The translations under genes were made by a program, and so were the position numbers. Below are positions 9,207-19,250 of a DNA stretch of 64,000 nt, piece by piece. How positions within the stretch are numbered: position 1 is the first letter of the stretch; each line of letters begins with the position of its first letter. Source of the DNA: CAVSJA01 sp963728145 (lineage in GTDB: Bacteria; Bacteroidota; Bacteroidia; Chitinophagales; Chitinophagaceae); the NCBI GenBank assembly GCA_963728145.1, contig CAVSJA010000006.1, positions 682,001 through 746,000 on the forward strand, read 5' to 3'. The notes beneath the pieces were generated by a model. It saw only the letters and a list, made by a program, of their open reading frames with translations, ran no database searches and was not told the origin of the DNA.

Positions 9207-9370
9207 TAATAGAAGTTTAAACAACCAAAACGCGAGTGATAGTGAATCAGTTCCAATAATCCTTTGAATTCAATCTTTTTAGGCCCCGCCGCAGCTAATA
9301 ACACAATCATTTTCCATTTTCAGTGCTTGACTGAAACGCGATCCTATTACTAATTAAAAAACTACTGTTT

Positions 9371-12300
9371 ATGAAGCAATTGCTGACCCGCATCAGAGCT
9401 TCTCAACCCGCTTTCTATGTCCCGAGGTTAATCTTTTTTTTACTTCTTAGTTTTCTTTCATTTTCCGTAGCTGCACAGCATACCGTCAGTGGTAAAGTGC
9501 TCAATGCCGAGAAGCAGCCGCTTATTGGCGCAACTGTTACGGAAAAAGGTACTAACACTGCTACTACCACAGGCGCAGATGGAGGTTTTAGACTTACTGT
9601 CTCCAATTCAAAAGCTACGCTGGAAGTTAGCTATGTTGGTTTTGAAACAATGGCGATTGCGATAAATGACCGCACTACTGTTGATTTTGAATTGAAGGAA
9701 TCTACTTCTTCACTGACAGATGTCGTTGTCGTTGGATATGCCACGCAAAAGAAAGTAACTGTTACCGGTGCTGTGAGTGCGATAAAAGGGGAGGCATTGA
9801 TTAAATCTCCTTCAGTGGATCTATCCAACTCTCTCGCAGGTCGTTTGCCCGGTCTGGTTGTAATTCAAACTAGCGGTGAACCTGGTTTCGATGGTGCACA
9901 GATTTCAATACGGGGATTAAATACTCTTGGTAATAATAGCCCACTGATCGTGATCGACGGTATTCCGGATAGAGATGGTGGATTGGGTCGATTGAATCCA
10001 AGAGATATTGAAAATATATCTGTACTTAAGGATGCTTCAGCTGCGATTTATGGTGCAAGAGCAGCGAATGGAGCAATCCTGATCACAACAAAAAAAGGAA
10101 ATACTGGAAAACCAAGAATAACGTATGATTTCAACCAGGGTTGGAATCAACCGGCAAGAATTCCTGAAATGTCCAATGCATGGGAATATGCAAGCATTAT
10201 GAACCAGCTCGGCATCTATAAAACTATACCGGTTGCTGAATGGGGTGCGGCATGGACAGCGATTCAAAATGCTGGGGTATATGATTCACCCACGCCGGGT
10301 GTGAGTACAATAAACGCGAATTATTCTCCGGCCTCTGTTCAGAAATTCAAGGATCATACCGATCCCTGGGGGCATCCGGACACAGATTGGTTTGCAGATG
10401 CATTTAAGACCTGGTCTCCTCAACAAAGGCATAATATTCAAATGTCCGGTGGCTCGGAGAATTTCAGATATTTTGCTTCGCTTGGATATATCAACCAGGA
10501 CGCTTATTACCACAATTCAGCAACAAGGTATCAACAATACAATTTCAGGACGAACTTAATGGGAAAGATCAATGAGTATATAAGTACCAATCTCGGCATC
10601 ATGGTCCGTCGTGAAATCAGAAAATTTCCAACGGAAAGTGCGGGTTCGATCTTCCGGATGCTCATGAGAGGTCGTCCAACTGAACCTGAGGTTTGGCCGA
10701 ATGGTAAACCTGGTCCGGATATCGAAAACGGACAAAATCCATATGTGATCACAACCAATGCGACAGGTTACGATGACCAACCAACTGATTTTTCCCAGGT
10801 AACAGCTTCAGTTGACATAACCAATCCATGGGTGAAAGGATTAAAAGTTACTTTATTGGGCGCGATAGACAAGAGCAACTCAACCCAAAAGAGATGGCAA
10901 ACTCCATGGATGCTTTATTACTGGGATAAGATTACGTATGAGCCAGATGGTGTAACACCAAAATTGGTGGGAGCAGTTAGATCGAATTTCACAGATCCAC
11001 GTTTGACACAACGTTACGGCTCAGTCCTAAATACTAACCTTACAGCCCTACTTAGTTATGATCGAACATTCGGTGAAAACCATACCGTGGGCTTTCTGGC
11101 TGGTGCAACCAGGGAAGTATTCACTGGAGAAGGATTCCTGGCATTCAGGAGAAATTTTATTTCGCCAGCTGTAGACCAACTCTTCGCCGGTGGTACTGAA
11201 GGGCAAAACACTGATGGAAACGCTTATGAACGAGCAAGACTTGGATATTATGGTCGTGTTCAGTATAACTATAAAGAGAAATACCTGGCTGAATTTATCT
11301 GGCGTTACGATGGTTCCTATATCTTCCCACCAGATCATCGCTTTGGTTTCTTCCCTGGACTTCTTGTTGGATGGAATGTAACCAATGAGGATTTCTTTAA
11401 AGTAAACGCGATCAATGCGCTGAAAATAAGAGCTTCTTATGGTCAAATGGGTAACGACCAGGTATTTTATAATGGAGCGTTGCAGGAGTATGCGTATCTG
11501 TCCACATATGGATTTGATCAATATCCAATCAACGGTGTGGTAGTAAAAACATTGGAGGAACTCGTTTTGGCTAACCCTGATTTTACCTGGGAAAGAGCGA
11601 ATAACTATAATATAGGACTTGATGCAACTTTCCTTAACAACCACTTCGATCTTACATTGGAGTATTTTTATAACAAGAGAGATCAGATCCTGATACAAAA
11701 AACAGGTTCTACTCCGGCATCATCCGGAATTACTTCCTTACTTCCCCCTGTCAATGGCGGAAGGGTTGATAACAGGGGATTTGAATTTATGCTCAATTAC
11801 AATGGCCGCATCGCAAATGAAGTAACATTCAGGGCCGGTGTGAATGGAGGTTATGCGAAGAATGAAGTGGTGTTTATGGATGAAGTGCCTGGTGTACCAG
11901 AATATCAAAAGCTGGAAGGAAAATCAATCGGTGGTTACCTTGTTTATAAATATGCTGGTGTGTTTAAGGATCAGGATGAAATTAATAAGAATACAATTGA
12001 TTATACTGGCGTAACTGGTACACTGATTCCCGGTGACATGAAATTTGAAGACGTTAATGGCGACGGAAAAATTACTGGTGATGACCAGGTGCGATTGGAT
12101 CAGGGTAGCAGACCTACATTTAATTTCGGTGCAACATTTGAATTGCGTTGGAAGGGATTCGATCTTTTCATCCTCTTCCAGGGTGCAACCGGAGCGGCCA
12201 TTCGTATTCAAACCGAATCAGGCGATATCGGTAATTACCTGAAACATTTCTATACTAATCGTTGGTCAATAGACAATCCAAGCAGTGAGCATCCAAGACT

Positions 12301-12586
12301 GGCCAGCCGCGGCGATACTTATTATACCGGCGGAAACTATGGGTTCAATACTTATTATTTATTTGATAAGAATTATATCCGCTTGAAGAATATTGAGCTG
12401 GGCTATAATTTATCTTCAAAGATCCTGGATAAGGTAAAAATTAACGCCTTTAGAGTATACATAAATAGCCTGAATTTATTCACGATCGATAAGAACAAAA
12501 TTTACGACCCGGAAGCAACTGTTGAAAGTGGTGTTTATTATCCGCAGGCAAGAGTTCTCAACGCAGGATTTACCTTAACTTTCTAA
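9371..12586 (+). CDS. SusC/RagA family TonB-linked outer-membrane receptor
   Basis: 1071 residues, normal for SusC. Signal peptide ending near SVAAQ (36), carboxypeptidase-regulatory-like domain (HTVSGKVLNAEKQPLIGATV to about 110), TonB-box-like DVVVVGYATQKK (near 120), plug domain (SLAGRLPGLVV, ISIRGLNTLGNN, ENISVLKDASAAIYGARAANG, ILITTKKG to about 240), then the 22-strand barrel ending in LNAGFTLTF with the terminal Phe typical of barrels. Imports oligosaccharides in partnership with the SusD lipoprotein encoded 12 bp downstream. Given the neighbours, RG-I or other pectin oligomers are the likely cargo, but the substrate cannot be read from the sequence, and the downstream haloperoxidase/FG-GAP operon is an alternative partner. 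Confidence 0.95.
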   Translation: MKQLLTRIRASQPAFYVPRLIFFLLLSFLSFSVAAQHTVSGKVLNAEKQPLIGATVTEKGTNTATTTGADGGFRLTVSNSKATLEVSYVGFETMAIAINDRTTVDFELKESTSSLTDVVVVGYATQKKVTVTGAVSAIKGEALIKSPSVDLSNSLAGRLPGLVVIQTSGEPGFDGAQISIRGLNTLGNNSPLIVIDGIPDRDGGLGRLNPRDIENISVLKDASAAIYGARAANGAILITTKKGNTGKPRITYDFNQGWNQPARIPEMSNAWEYASIMNQLGIYKTIPVAEWGAAWTAIQNAGVYDSPTPGVSTINANYSPASVQKFKDHTDPWGHPDTDWFADAFKTWSPQQRHNIQMSGGSENFRYFASLGYINQDAYYHNSATRYQQYNFRTNLMGKINEYISTNLGIMVRREIRKFPTESAGSIFRMLMRGRPTEPEVWPNGKPGPDIENGQNPYVITTNATGYDDQPTDFSQVTASVDITNPWVKGLKVTLLGAIDKSNSTQKRWQTPWMLYYWDKITYEPDGVTPKLVGAVRSNFTDPRLTQRYGSVLNTNLTALLSYDRTFGENHTVGFLAGATREVFTGEGFLAFRRNFISPAVDQLFAGGTEGQNTDGNAYERARLGYYGRVQYNYKEKYLAEFIWRYDGSYIFPPDHRFGFFPGLLVGWNVTNEDFFKVNAINALKIRASYGQMGNDQVFYNGALQEYAYLSTYGFDQYPINGVVVKTLEELVLANPDFTWERANNYNIGLDATFLNNHFDLTLEYFYNKRDQILIQKTGSTPASSGITSLLPPVNGGRVDNRGFEFMLNYNGRIANEVTFRAGVNGGYAKNEVVFMDEVPGVPEYQKLEGKSIGGYLVYKYAGVFKDQDEINKNTIDYTGVTGTLIPGDMKFEDVNGDGKITGDDQVRLDQGSRPTFNFGATFELRWKGFDLFILFQGATGAAIRIQTESGDIGNYLKHFYTNRWSIDNPSSEHPRLASRGDTYYTGGNYGFNTYYLFDKNYIRLKNIELGYNLSSKILDKVKINAFRVYINSLNLFTIDKNKIYDPEATVESGVYYPQARVLNAGFTLTF

Positions 12587-12598
12587 ACTACTTGATTT

Positions 12599-14476
12599 AT
12601 GAAAAAAATAATCTTCGTTTTTGTTTCGGCCGCCATCCTGGTAGTTTTCATACTTTCCTGTAGTAAGAATTTCTTAAATACTCAGCCAAAGGATAAGATT
12701 TCCAGTGAAGCAACCTGGGCGGATGGTCCCTTATCACAGGCATTTATTTATGGCGTTTATTCATTCCTGGGATATGCAGGATTCGAAGAACAACAACTCG
12801 CAGCATATACCGATGAGGCGATGTTTACGCATACGGGACGGAATATCCAGATATTTACTCAGGCAACAGAAACTCCATCCAATCTCGCATGGACCAGTGA
12901 TACTTATAGCTGGAATAGAATGTACCTGGCCATCAGGGAAGCCAATGTCGCGATTCAAAGACTTCCAGGATCAACATTTGAAGACAAAGTACTTCGCGAT
13001 AGACTTTTGGGAGAAGCCTATTTTCTCAGAGCCTATTATTACCAGCAATTGCTAAGAACTTATGGAGGTATCCCCATCATTGACAGACCTTATGGTCTCA
13101 ATGAAGATTATACAATTGCAAGGAATACTTATGAGGAGTGTGTGAATTTCATTGTTGATGACCTGGATAGCTCAGCTTTATTATTAAATGGAAAGGCTCT
13201 CACTCCAGGGCGCTCTAATAGGTTGGCCGCTCTGGCATTAAAGGCCAGAGTATTACTTTATGCTGCGAGTGATATTCATGATGCCACTACTGCAAAAGCC
13301 AATTCATCTGTGTTGAATGCATATCCCAATATTGAATTGATCGCTTATACCACCGGCAATCGCCAGTCACGCTGGCTGGCAGCTAAGGCTGCAGCCAAGC
13401 TTGTTGTGGACCAGGCACAGGGATATAAAATGAATCTCACTGGTCCGGTATCGGCAACAGAAGGTAGAAATAATATCATAGCCATTTCCATGGGTGGCCA
13501 AAGCGCGGTAGCTGATCCTACCGCGGCCATTGAATTGCTATGGCAGCGCTCACATTCTGCAGAATATGTTATTGAAGATGCGTGGCCGTTAGGCGGAATA
13601 CACTACGGAATTAATAATGGCCCAAATGGTTACCATAACTGGGCTGGTAACACTCCTATACAACAATTGGTTGATGATTATGAAATGATGGATGGAAGCA
13701 GGTTCGACTGGAACAATGCGACACATAGGGCAGATCCTTATTCGAATCGCGACCCCAGATTTTATGCGACCATTCTTTATGATGGCGCAGCCTGGAAACC
13801 CAGGCCAGCAGATGTGATTGGCTCTGATCCGGTCAGCCAGGTGCAAACAGGTTACTATAATCAAGGCGGTGGCACAATTCTCAACGGAATTGATACCCGT
13901 GAATCACCTGTAGAAAACTGGAACGGAAGCCGCACGCATTATTATACGCGCAAATTCATTGATCCTAACCCTGCATTGCCGGATAACCAATCCAACGCGC
14001 AGATAATCCCCTGGCCATTCCTAAGGTATACGGAAGCGGTGTTGAATTATGTTGAAGCTTGTATTGCAACGAACGACGAAGTAGAAGCAAGGCTTTGGCT
14101 GAACAGGATCAGGTTCCGCGCTGGAATGCCGGCCATAACGGACGCCGGCACAGCCCTCGTAAATCGTTATCGGAATGAAAGGAGAATCGAAATGCAATAT
14201 GAAGAACAACGCTATTATGATGCAAGGAGATGGATGATTCCTCAAACAACGGTAGGTCGCGGCATCAAGCACGTCAACATTACCGCAACATTGAAGGCGG
14301 GGCAAACGGCTAACGTACCTTATCGGTATGACAGAACGAAATACGATTATACCTATACAGTGGTAGACAATACTGAAAATGAAACAAGAGTCTGGCATGA
14401 CAAAATGTATCATCGGCCTATAAGCAGGGATGAAGTGAACAGGAACAATAAATTAATTCAAAATCCAGGATATTAG
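12599..14476 (+). CDS. SusD/RagB family nutrient-binding lipoprotein
   Basis: 625 residues with a lipoprotein signal (FILSC, Cys at about 21). SusD-like N-terminal part with KNFLNTQPKDKISSEATW and TPR-type helices (LGEAYFLRAYYYQQLLRTYGGIPII), and a C-terminal RagB/SusD part with PWPFLRYTEAVLNYVEA and RNERRIEMQYEEQRYYDARRW. Sits on the cell surface as the lid of the SusC transporter and binds the glycan. It follows susC by 12 bp, so the two are co-transcribed. Intact and of normal length. Confidence 0.95.
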   Translation: MKKIIFVFVSAAILVVFILSCSKNFLNTQPKDKISSEATWADGPLSQAFIYGVYSFLGYAGFEEQQLAAYTDEAMFTHTGRNIQIFTQATETPSNLAWTSDTYSWNRMYLAIREANVAIQRLPGSTFEDKVLRDRLLGEAYFLRAYYYQQLLRTYGGIPIIDRPYGLNEDYTIARNTYEECVNFIVDDLDSSALLLNGKALTPGRSNRLAALALKARVLLYAASDIHDATTAKANSSVLNAYPNIELIAYTTGNRQSRWLAAKAAAKLVVDQAQGYKMNLTGPVSATEGRNNIIAISMGGQSAVADPTAAIELLWQRSHSAEYVIEDAWPLGGIHYGINNGPNGYHNWAGNTPIQQLVDDYEMMDGSRFDWNNATHRADPYSNRDPRFYATILYDGAAWKPRPADVIGSDPVSQVQTGYYNQGGGTILNGIDTRESPVENWNGSRTHYYTRKFIDPNPALPDNQSNAQIIPWPFLRYTEAVLNYVEACIATNDEVEARLWLNRIRFRAGMPAITDAGTALVNRYRNERRIEMQYEEQRYYDARRWMIPQTTVGRGIKHVNITATLKAGQTANVPYRYDRTKYDYTYTVVDNTENETRVWHDKMYHRPISRDEVNRNNKLIQNPGY

Positions 14477-14494
14477 TTATTGAAACACATGCAT

Positions 14495-14536
14495 GAAAAA
14501 AAATCTATCTCTAAATTGGGGTAGATTTTTTTCTTT
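14495..14536 (+). terminator. Probable intrinsic terminator after susD
   Basis: AAAAAAAATCTATCT (from 14496) and GGTAGATTTTTTTC can pair around a short loop, followed by a T-rich run ending TTCTTTT. It lies 19 bp after the susD stop and ends 11 bp before the next ATG, so it would separate the transporter pair from the four-gene operon, at least in part. Confidence 0.55.
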
Positions 14537-14547
14537 TATACAATCAT

Positions 14548-17500
14548 ATGAACTTATCACGGAAGCTATTTAATGCCTTGTTTCTTTGCTTTGTATTAGT
14601 ATGCAGTTGTAAGGAACAACCTGTGAAAAGCGAAGAAAAACCCGCTGAAAAGTTGTTTACCCTTTTATTCCCGGAGCAAAGTGGTGTGGATTTTCAAAAC
14701 ACGCTTACGGAAGGCCTCAATACTAATATCCTGATGTATGAATACTTCTACAATGGTGGCGGCGTCGCCTGTGGAGATTTTAATAACGATGGTTTGATTG
14801 ATATTTATTTCAGCTCGAATATGGGCGATAATAAATTCTACCTGAATAAGGCAGATATGCAATTTCAGGATATCACCCTTGTTTCAAACGCAGGAGGAAG
14901 GCCGGGTCCCTGGAAAACCGGAGTGAATGCTGTTGATATTAATAATGACGGAAGATTAGACATCTACCTGTGTTACTCAGGCGCCTTACCCCCAGTGAAA
15001 AGAACAAATCAACTCTTCATTAATATCGGAAATAATGCAAATGGCATCCCTGTATTTGAAGAGAAAGCTGCTGAATATGGATTAGCCAGCACCGGTTTCA
15101 GCAATCAGTCTTACTTTCTGGATATAGATAAGGACGGAGACCTGGATATGCTCCTGCTCAATCATAATCCCAAAAACCTGCCGATACTCGACGAAGTAAA
15201 TACCCAACGACTCTTCAAATTGGATAACCCCGAAAAAGGGTTGCGCTTTTACAAACAAACCAATGGAAAATTTGAAGATGTTACTATCAAATCTGGTATC
15301 AATGGATCAGAATTGAGTTATGGTCTCGGTTTGGGTATTTCTGATTTCAATGAAGATGGCTGGCCTGATTTCTATGTTTCCAATGATTATGCTGTTCCTG
15401 ATTATTTGTACATAAACAATAAGAATGGAACATTCTCCAATCGATTGGAATCAAGCATTGGTCATAATAGTCAGTTTTCAATGGGAAATGATATCGCGGA
15501 TATCAATAATGACGGGCTGCAGGATATTTTCACCCTCGATATGTTGCCCGAGGACAATCACCGTCAAAAATTATTACTCTCGCCCGATAATTATGACAAA
15601 TTCGATTTGAACCTGCGCAATGGGTTCTATTATCAGTACATGCGGAACATGTTACAATTGAATAATGGTAATGGAACTTTTAGTGAAACCGGCCAGATAG
15701 CTGGTATTTCCAATACTGACTGGAGCTGGGCCGCACTTTTTGCGGATTATGATAATGATGGATGGAAAGATCTTTTCGTCACCAATGGTTATTTGCGTGA
15801 TTATACCAACCTCGATTTTATCAATTATATGAATGAGTATGTTCAGCAGAAAGGGAGATTGCAAAGAGAAGATGTAATGGAGATCATCAAGGAAATGCCT
15901 TCCTCAAACCTCGTGAGTTATGTTTTTCAGAATAAAGGAAATAATTCATTCCAAAATAAGAATAGCGATTGGGGTATTACCAAGACATCAAACAGTAATG
16001 GGGCAGCCTATGCTGATTTCGATAATGATGGCGACCTGGATCTTATTGTGAACAATATCAATCAACCTGCATTTGTTTACCGGAATGAATCGCAGAAATT
16101 AAATGCGAATCATTTTCTCCAGGTTAAGCTTAACGGTGAGGCTGGTAATATTCATGGAATTGGTGCCAGGGTTAGGATCTATTCCAATGGAAAAACTCAA
16201 CTATTGGAACAAAATCCTGCAAGAGGCTATCTTTCTAACGTCTCCTATACGCTTCATTTTGGATTAGGAAAGGCCGGGAAAATTGATTCATTGGTCATAA
16301 CCTGGTGCAGGGGAAAAATTCAAAAGGTATATGACATTAAGGTAAATCAACTATTAACCCTCAATGAAAAAGATGCGAATAGCAAGTCGATTGGCTCTAA
16401 GCCGGCGCAGTATTGGTTTAGTGAGATTCCATCGAAAATAAAATATCAGCATCCCGATAACCGAATTAATGATTTTAACCGGCAAACCCTGCTCATCAGC
16501 GAATTTTCGCACAATGGACCGAAGCTGGTAAAGCATGATTTGAATAATGATGGACTCGAAGATCTTTTGATTGGTGGTGCAGGCGAAGATCCGACCGCCA
16601 TTTTTATGCAAAAGAAGAACGGAGAATTTGAATCAAAAAAGTCTGCAGCATTTGAAGCTGACAAATCTTATGAGGATGCAGATATTGCAGTATTCGATGC
16701 CAATGCAGACGGCAAATTGGATATTTATGTTGCAAGCGGAGGTTATCACCAGCTAAACGCATCAGATCCATTGCTGAACGACCGATTATATTTCAATGAT
16801 GGAAATAATAACTATACTAAAAGCAGTACGCTTCCGGAAATTAATGGTAGTAAGGCATGTGTACGGGTAAATGATATCAATTCGGATGGAGTTCCGGATA
16901 TTTTTGTTGGCTCAAGAGTAACGCCTGGACGCTATCCTGAAATTCCAAAGAGTTATATTCTGCTCAATGATAGTAAAGGAAATTTCTCTGATCAAACAGC
17001 AAAGATCTGCCCTGAACTTTCAACAATTGGAATGGTAACAGATGCGGCCTGGGTTGATCTTGACAAAGATGGAATCAATGAATTGATTGTTGTTGGAGAA
17101 TGGATGCCCATTACTGTTTTTAAGAATGAGAATGGTAAGCTGATAAATAAAAGCAGCCAGTTTTTTGATAAGTCATACTCGGGTTGGTGGAATACAATTT
17201 CCGTTGGCGACTTCAATTCAGATGGGACGCCTGATCTCGTTATCGGAAATATGGGATTGAATACCCAATTCAATGCCACGGAGAAAGAGCCACTGGAACT
17301 ACACTATATGGATTTTGATAAGAATGGTTCAGTGGATCCGATATTTAGTTTTTACATCCAAAATAAGCGATACCCTTATGTGACTCGGGATGAATTGGTG
17401 AGTCAATTGCCATCTTTCAGGAAACGATTCGCAAATTTTAAGAGTTATGCGGATGTTACACTGGAGGATCTTTTCGAAAATAATGAGTACAAGAGTGCAA

Positions 17501-17886
17501 AACACCTCGCTACTAATCACATGAGTACAACCTGTTTCCTGAGCAGCCCGGGAGCCAAGTTTACACCATCGCAATTGCCACTGGAGGCTCAATATTCACC
17601 CGTATATGTTATTAATCAAATGGATTACAATGGGGATGGCAATACAGACCTGGTGCTTTGCGGAAATAATAGTTTTACAAAAATAAGGTTGGGTAAATTT
17701 GATGCGAACTATGGTGTCCTGCTCGAGGGCGATGGGAAGGGGAATTTCAAATACATAAAACAAAGCGAATCTGGTTTTAATCTTTGGGGAGATGTTCGAA
17801 GCGCTGTTCAGATCAATGATAGAATTTATTTTGGTATCACGAACAAGAGTTTGACGACTTATAAAATGCCAAAGCAAAAGAAATGA
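14548..17886 (+). CDS. Large FG-GAP/VCBS repeat lipoprotein with ASPIC/UnbV domain (CRTAC1-like)
   Basis: 1112 residues, lipoprotein signal LVCSC (Cys about 22). At least thirteen calcium-type repeat loops of form DxNxDGxxD: CGDFNNDGLID, AVDINNDGRLD, LDIDKDGDLD, SDFNEDGWPD, ADINNDGLQD, ADYDNDGWKD, ADFDNDGDLD in the first half; DLNNDGLED, DANADGKLD, DINSDGVPD, DLDKDGINE, GDFNSDGTPD and DYNGDGNTD in the second. Between them, about residues 530-610, lies an ASPIC/UnbV-type domain (HGIGARVRIYSNGKTQLLEQ ... LHFGLG). This predicts two beta-propellers joined by ASPIC, probably at the outer membrane surface. Such proteins are common in Bacteroidota but their function is largely unknown. Its stop overlaps the start of the haloperoxidase-like gene (ATGA), so the two are translationally coupled. 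Confidence 0.9.
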   Translation: MNLSRKLFNALFLCFVLVCSCKEQPVKSEEKPAEKLFTLLFPEQSGVDFQNTLTEGLNTNILMYEYFYNGGGVACGDFNNDGLIDIYFSSNMGDNKFYLNKADMQFQDITLVSNAGGRPGPWKTGVNAVDINNDGRLDIYLCYSGALPPVKRTNQLFINIGNNANGIPVFEEKAAEYGLASTGFSNQSYFLDIDKDGDLDMLLLNHNPKNLPILDEVNTQRLFKLDNPEKGLRFYKQTNGKFEDVTIKSGINGSELSYGLGLGISDFNEDGWPDFYVSNDYAVPDYLYINNKNGTFSNRLESSIGHNSQFSMGNDIADINNDGLQDIFTLDMLPEDNHRQKLLLSPDNYDKFDLNLRNGFYYQYMRNMLQLNNGNGTFSETGQIAGISNTDWSWAALFADYDNDGWKDLFVTNGYLRDYTNLDFINYMNEYVQQKGRLQREDVMEIIKEMPSSNLVSYVFQNKGNNSFQNKNSDWGITKTSNSNGAAYADFDNDGDLDLIVNNINQPAFVYRNESQKLNANHFLQVKLNGEAGNIHGIGARVRIYSNGKTQLLEQNPARGYLSNVSYTLHFGLGKAGKIDSLVITWCRGKIQKVYDIKVNQLLTLNEKDANSKSIGSKPAQYWFSEIPSKIKYQHPDNRINDFNRQTLLISEFSHNGPKLVKHDLNNDGLEDLLIGGAGEDPTAIFMQKKNGEFESKKSAAFEADKSYEDADIAVFDANADGKLDIYVASGGYHQLNASDPLLNDRLYFNDGNNNYTKSSTLPEINGSKACVRVNDINSDGVPDIFVGSRVTPGRYPEIPKSYILLNDSKGNFSDQTAKICPELSTIGMVTDAAWVDLDKDGINELIVVGEWMPITVFKNENGKLINKSSQFFDKSYSGWWNTISVGDFNSDGTPDLVIGNMGLNTQFNATEKEPLELHYMDFDKNGSVDPIFSFYIQNKRYPYVTRDELVSQLPSFRKRFANFKSYADVTLEDLFENNEYKSAKHLATNHMSTTCFLSSPGAKFTPSQLPLEAQYSPVYVINQMDYNGDGNTDLVLCGNNSFTKIRLGKFDANYGVLLEGDGKGNFKYIKQSESGFNLWGDVRSAVQINDRIYFGITNKSLTTYKMPKQKK

Positions 17887-19250
17887 AGAGGAGTAAACTT
17901 TCATCCATATTGTTTATTTCATTCCTGGTTCTTTTCTGGTCCTGCAGACAGGAAAAGAAGGAACTTCCGAAAGATCATGAATTGGCAACGGCCTGGGCTG
18001 ATATGACCAATCATATTGCAAAGACGACTCCTGCCAATACGCCCACGTTTGCATCCCGCTGTTTAGGTTATATTGGGTTAACCATGTATGAATCTGTTGT
18101 CAACGGCTCAGAAGTGTATCAATCAGTATCGGATCAATTGAATGGATTGGGTAGTTTACCGAAACCAGAGACGGGAATCAGGTACAACTGGCAATTAGCA
18201 TTGAACGCGGGTCAGGCAGAAATAATTCGAAGTATTTACATACAGACATCCGATAAGAATAAAGCCAAAATAGATTCGCTCGAGAATCATTTTGAAGACT
18301 TGCTCAAAACGAAGGATGAAGATTCATCTATTTCGAATCGCTCCATTCTTTATGGAAAGAAAATAGCGCAACAGATCTTTGAATGGTCGAAGACTGATGG
18401 AGGCCATCGCGCTTATTTGAAAAATTTTGATAAGGCAAGAGTGTTTGTCGAAAAACCTGGATGCTGGAGGCCGCCCTTATATGCCCAATCAATCAGCCAC
18501 TATCCACTGCATCCTGACTGGGGTAAGAACCGAACCTTCCTGGTTGCAGATTCAATGATAACTGATCCAAAATTCATTTCGTTTGATACAACAGCCGGTT
18601 CACCGTATTACAATCAATTCATGGAAGTGTACAGGAAAGAAAAAACGCTGACCCAGGAAGAAAAAGAAACCGCGCTCTGGTGGGGAGATGATCCTGATGA
18701 AACCTATACGCCGCCGGGACATTCTTATTATCTCGCGACAATTGCATTAAGGAAGAGGCAACCGGACCTGGTTAGATGTGCTGAAACCTATGCCCGCGTA
18801 GGCATGGCTGTGGCAGATGCATTTCGCAATTGCTGGAAATGGAAATACCAGTTTTTTTCAGAACGACCGAATACATTTATACCTGCTCATATCGATCACG
18901 AGTGGGCTTCGTTTTGGCCCGATCCGCCATTCCCGGCTTTTCCATCAGGGCATGCCATCCAGGCATCAGCGGCAGCGCATGTGTTGACAGATTTATTTGG
19001 AGAAAATTTCAACTTTGTTGATAGCGCGCATTACGGTCGAAAAAGAGATGAGTTGCGTAACACTGATTTTAAAGTGAGAAAATTCAATTCATTTCTTGAA
19101 GTAGCGGACGAAACTGCACGGTCACGATTTTATGGAGGTATTCATACTCCGCAGGACAATGCACAGGGATTGGAGAAAGGAAAGGAAATTGCAAATAATA
19201 TCAATAAACTTCAGTGGAAGAAAAACAAATCACAGGCACTAAATCAATGA
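17883..19250 (+). CDS. Vanadium-dependent haloperoxidase/PAP2-fold lipoprotein
   Basis: 455 residues, lipoprotein signal FWSC (Cys about 21). An all-helical protein with the three-part active site of the vanadium haloperoxidase/acid phosphatase superfamily: KWKYQFFSERP near 319-329 (Lys and Arg), PSGH at 354-357 (catalytic His), and SRFYGGIHTPQDN near 414-426 (Arg, His and Asp; this His is the vanadate or phosphate ligand). Family members either oxidise halides with peroxide or hydrolyse phosphate esters; which applies here cannot be told by eye. Bracketed by two FG-GAP/ASPIC genes, with 4-bp ATGA overlaps on both sides, so the three products are very likely made together. A surface or periplasmic oxidation/detoxification role is speculation. 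Confidence 0.88.
   Translation: MKRSKLSSILFISFLVLFWSCRQEKKELPKDHELATAWADMTNHIAKTTPANTPTFASRCLGYIGLTMYESVVNGSEVYQSVSDQLNGLGSLPKPETGIRYNWQLALNAGQAEIIRSIYIQTSDKNKAKIDSLENHFEDLLKTKDEDSSISNRSILYGKKIAQQIFEWSKTDGGHRAYLKNFDKARVFVEKPGCWRPPLYAQSISHYPLHPDWGKNRTFLVADSMITDPKFISFDTTAGSPYYNQFMEVYRKEKTLTQEEKETALWWGDDPDETYTPPGHSYYLATIALRKRQPDLVRCAETYARVGMAVADAFRNCWKWKYQFFSERPNTFIPAHIDHEWASFWPDPPFPAFPSGHAIQASAAAHVLTDLFGENFNFVDSAHYGRKRDELRNTDFKVRKFNSFLEVADETARSRFYGGIHTPQDNAQGLEKGKEIANNINKLQWKKNKSQALNQ

Noticed and set aside
9006..9224. 72-codon minus-strand frame upstream of susC
   Set aside because: Overlaps the likely promoter of susC and has no start signal or family pattern.
11048..11698. 216-codon minus-strand frame inside susC
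   Set aside because: Fully opposite a strongly conserved SusC gene; chance open frame.
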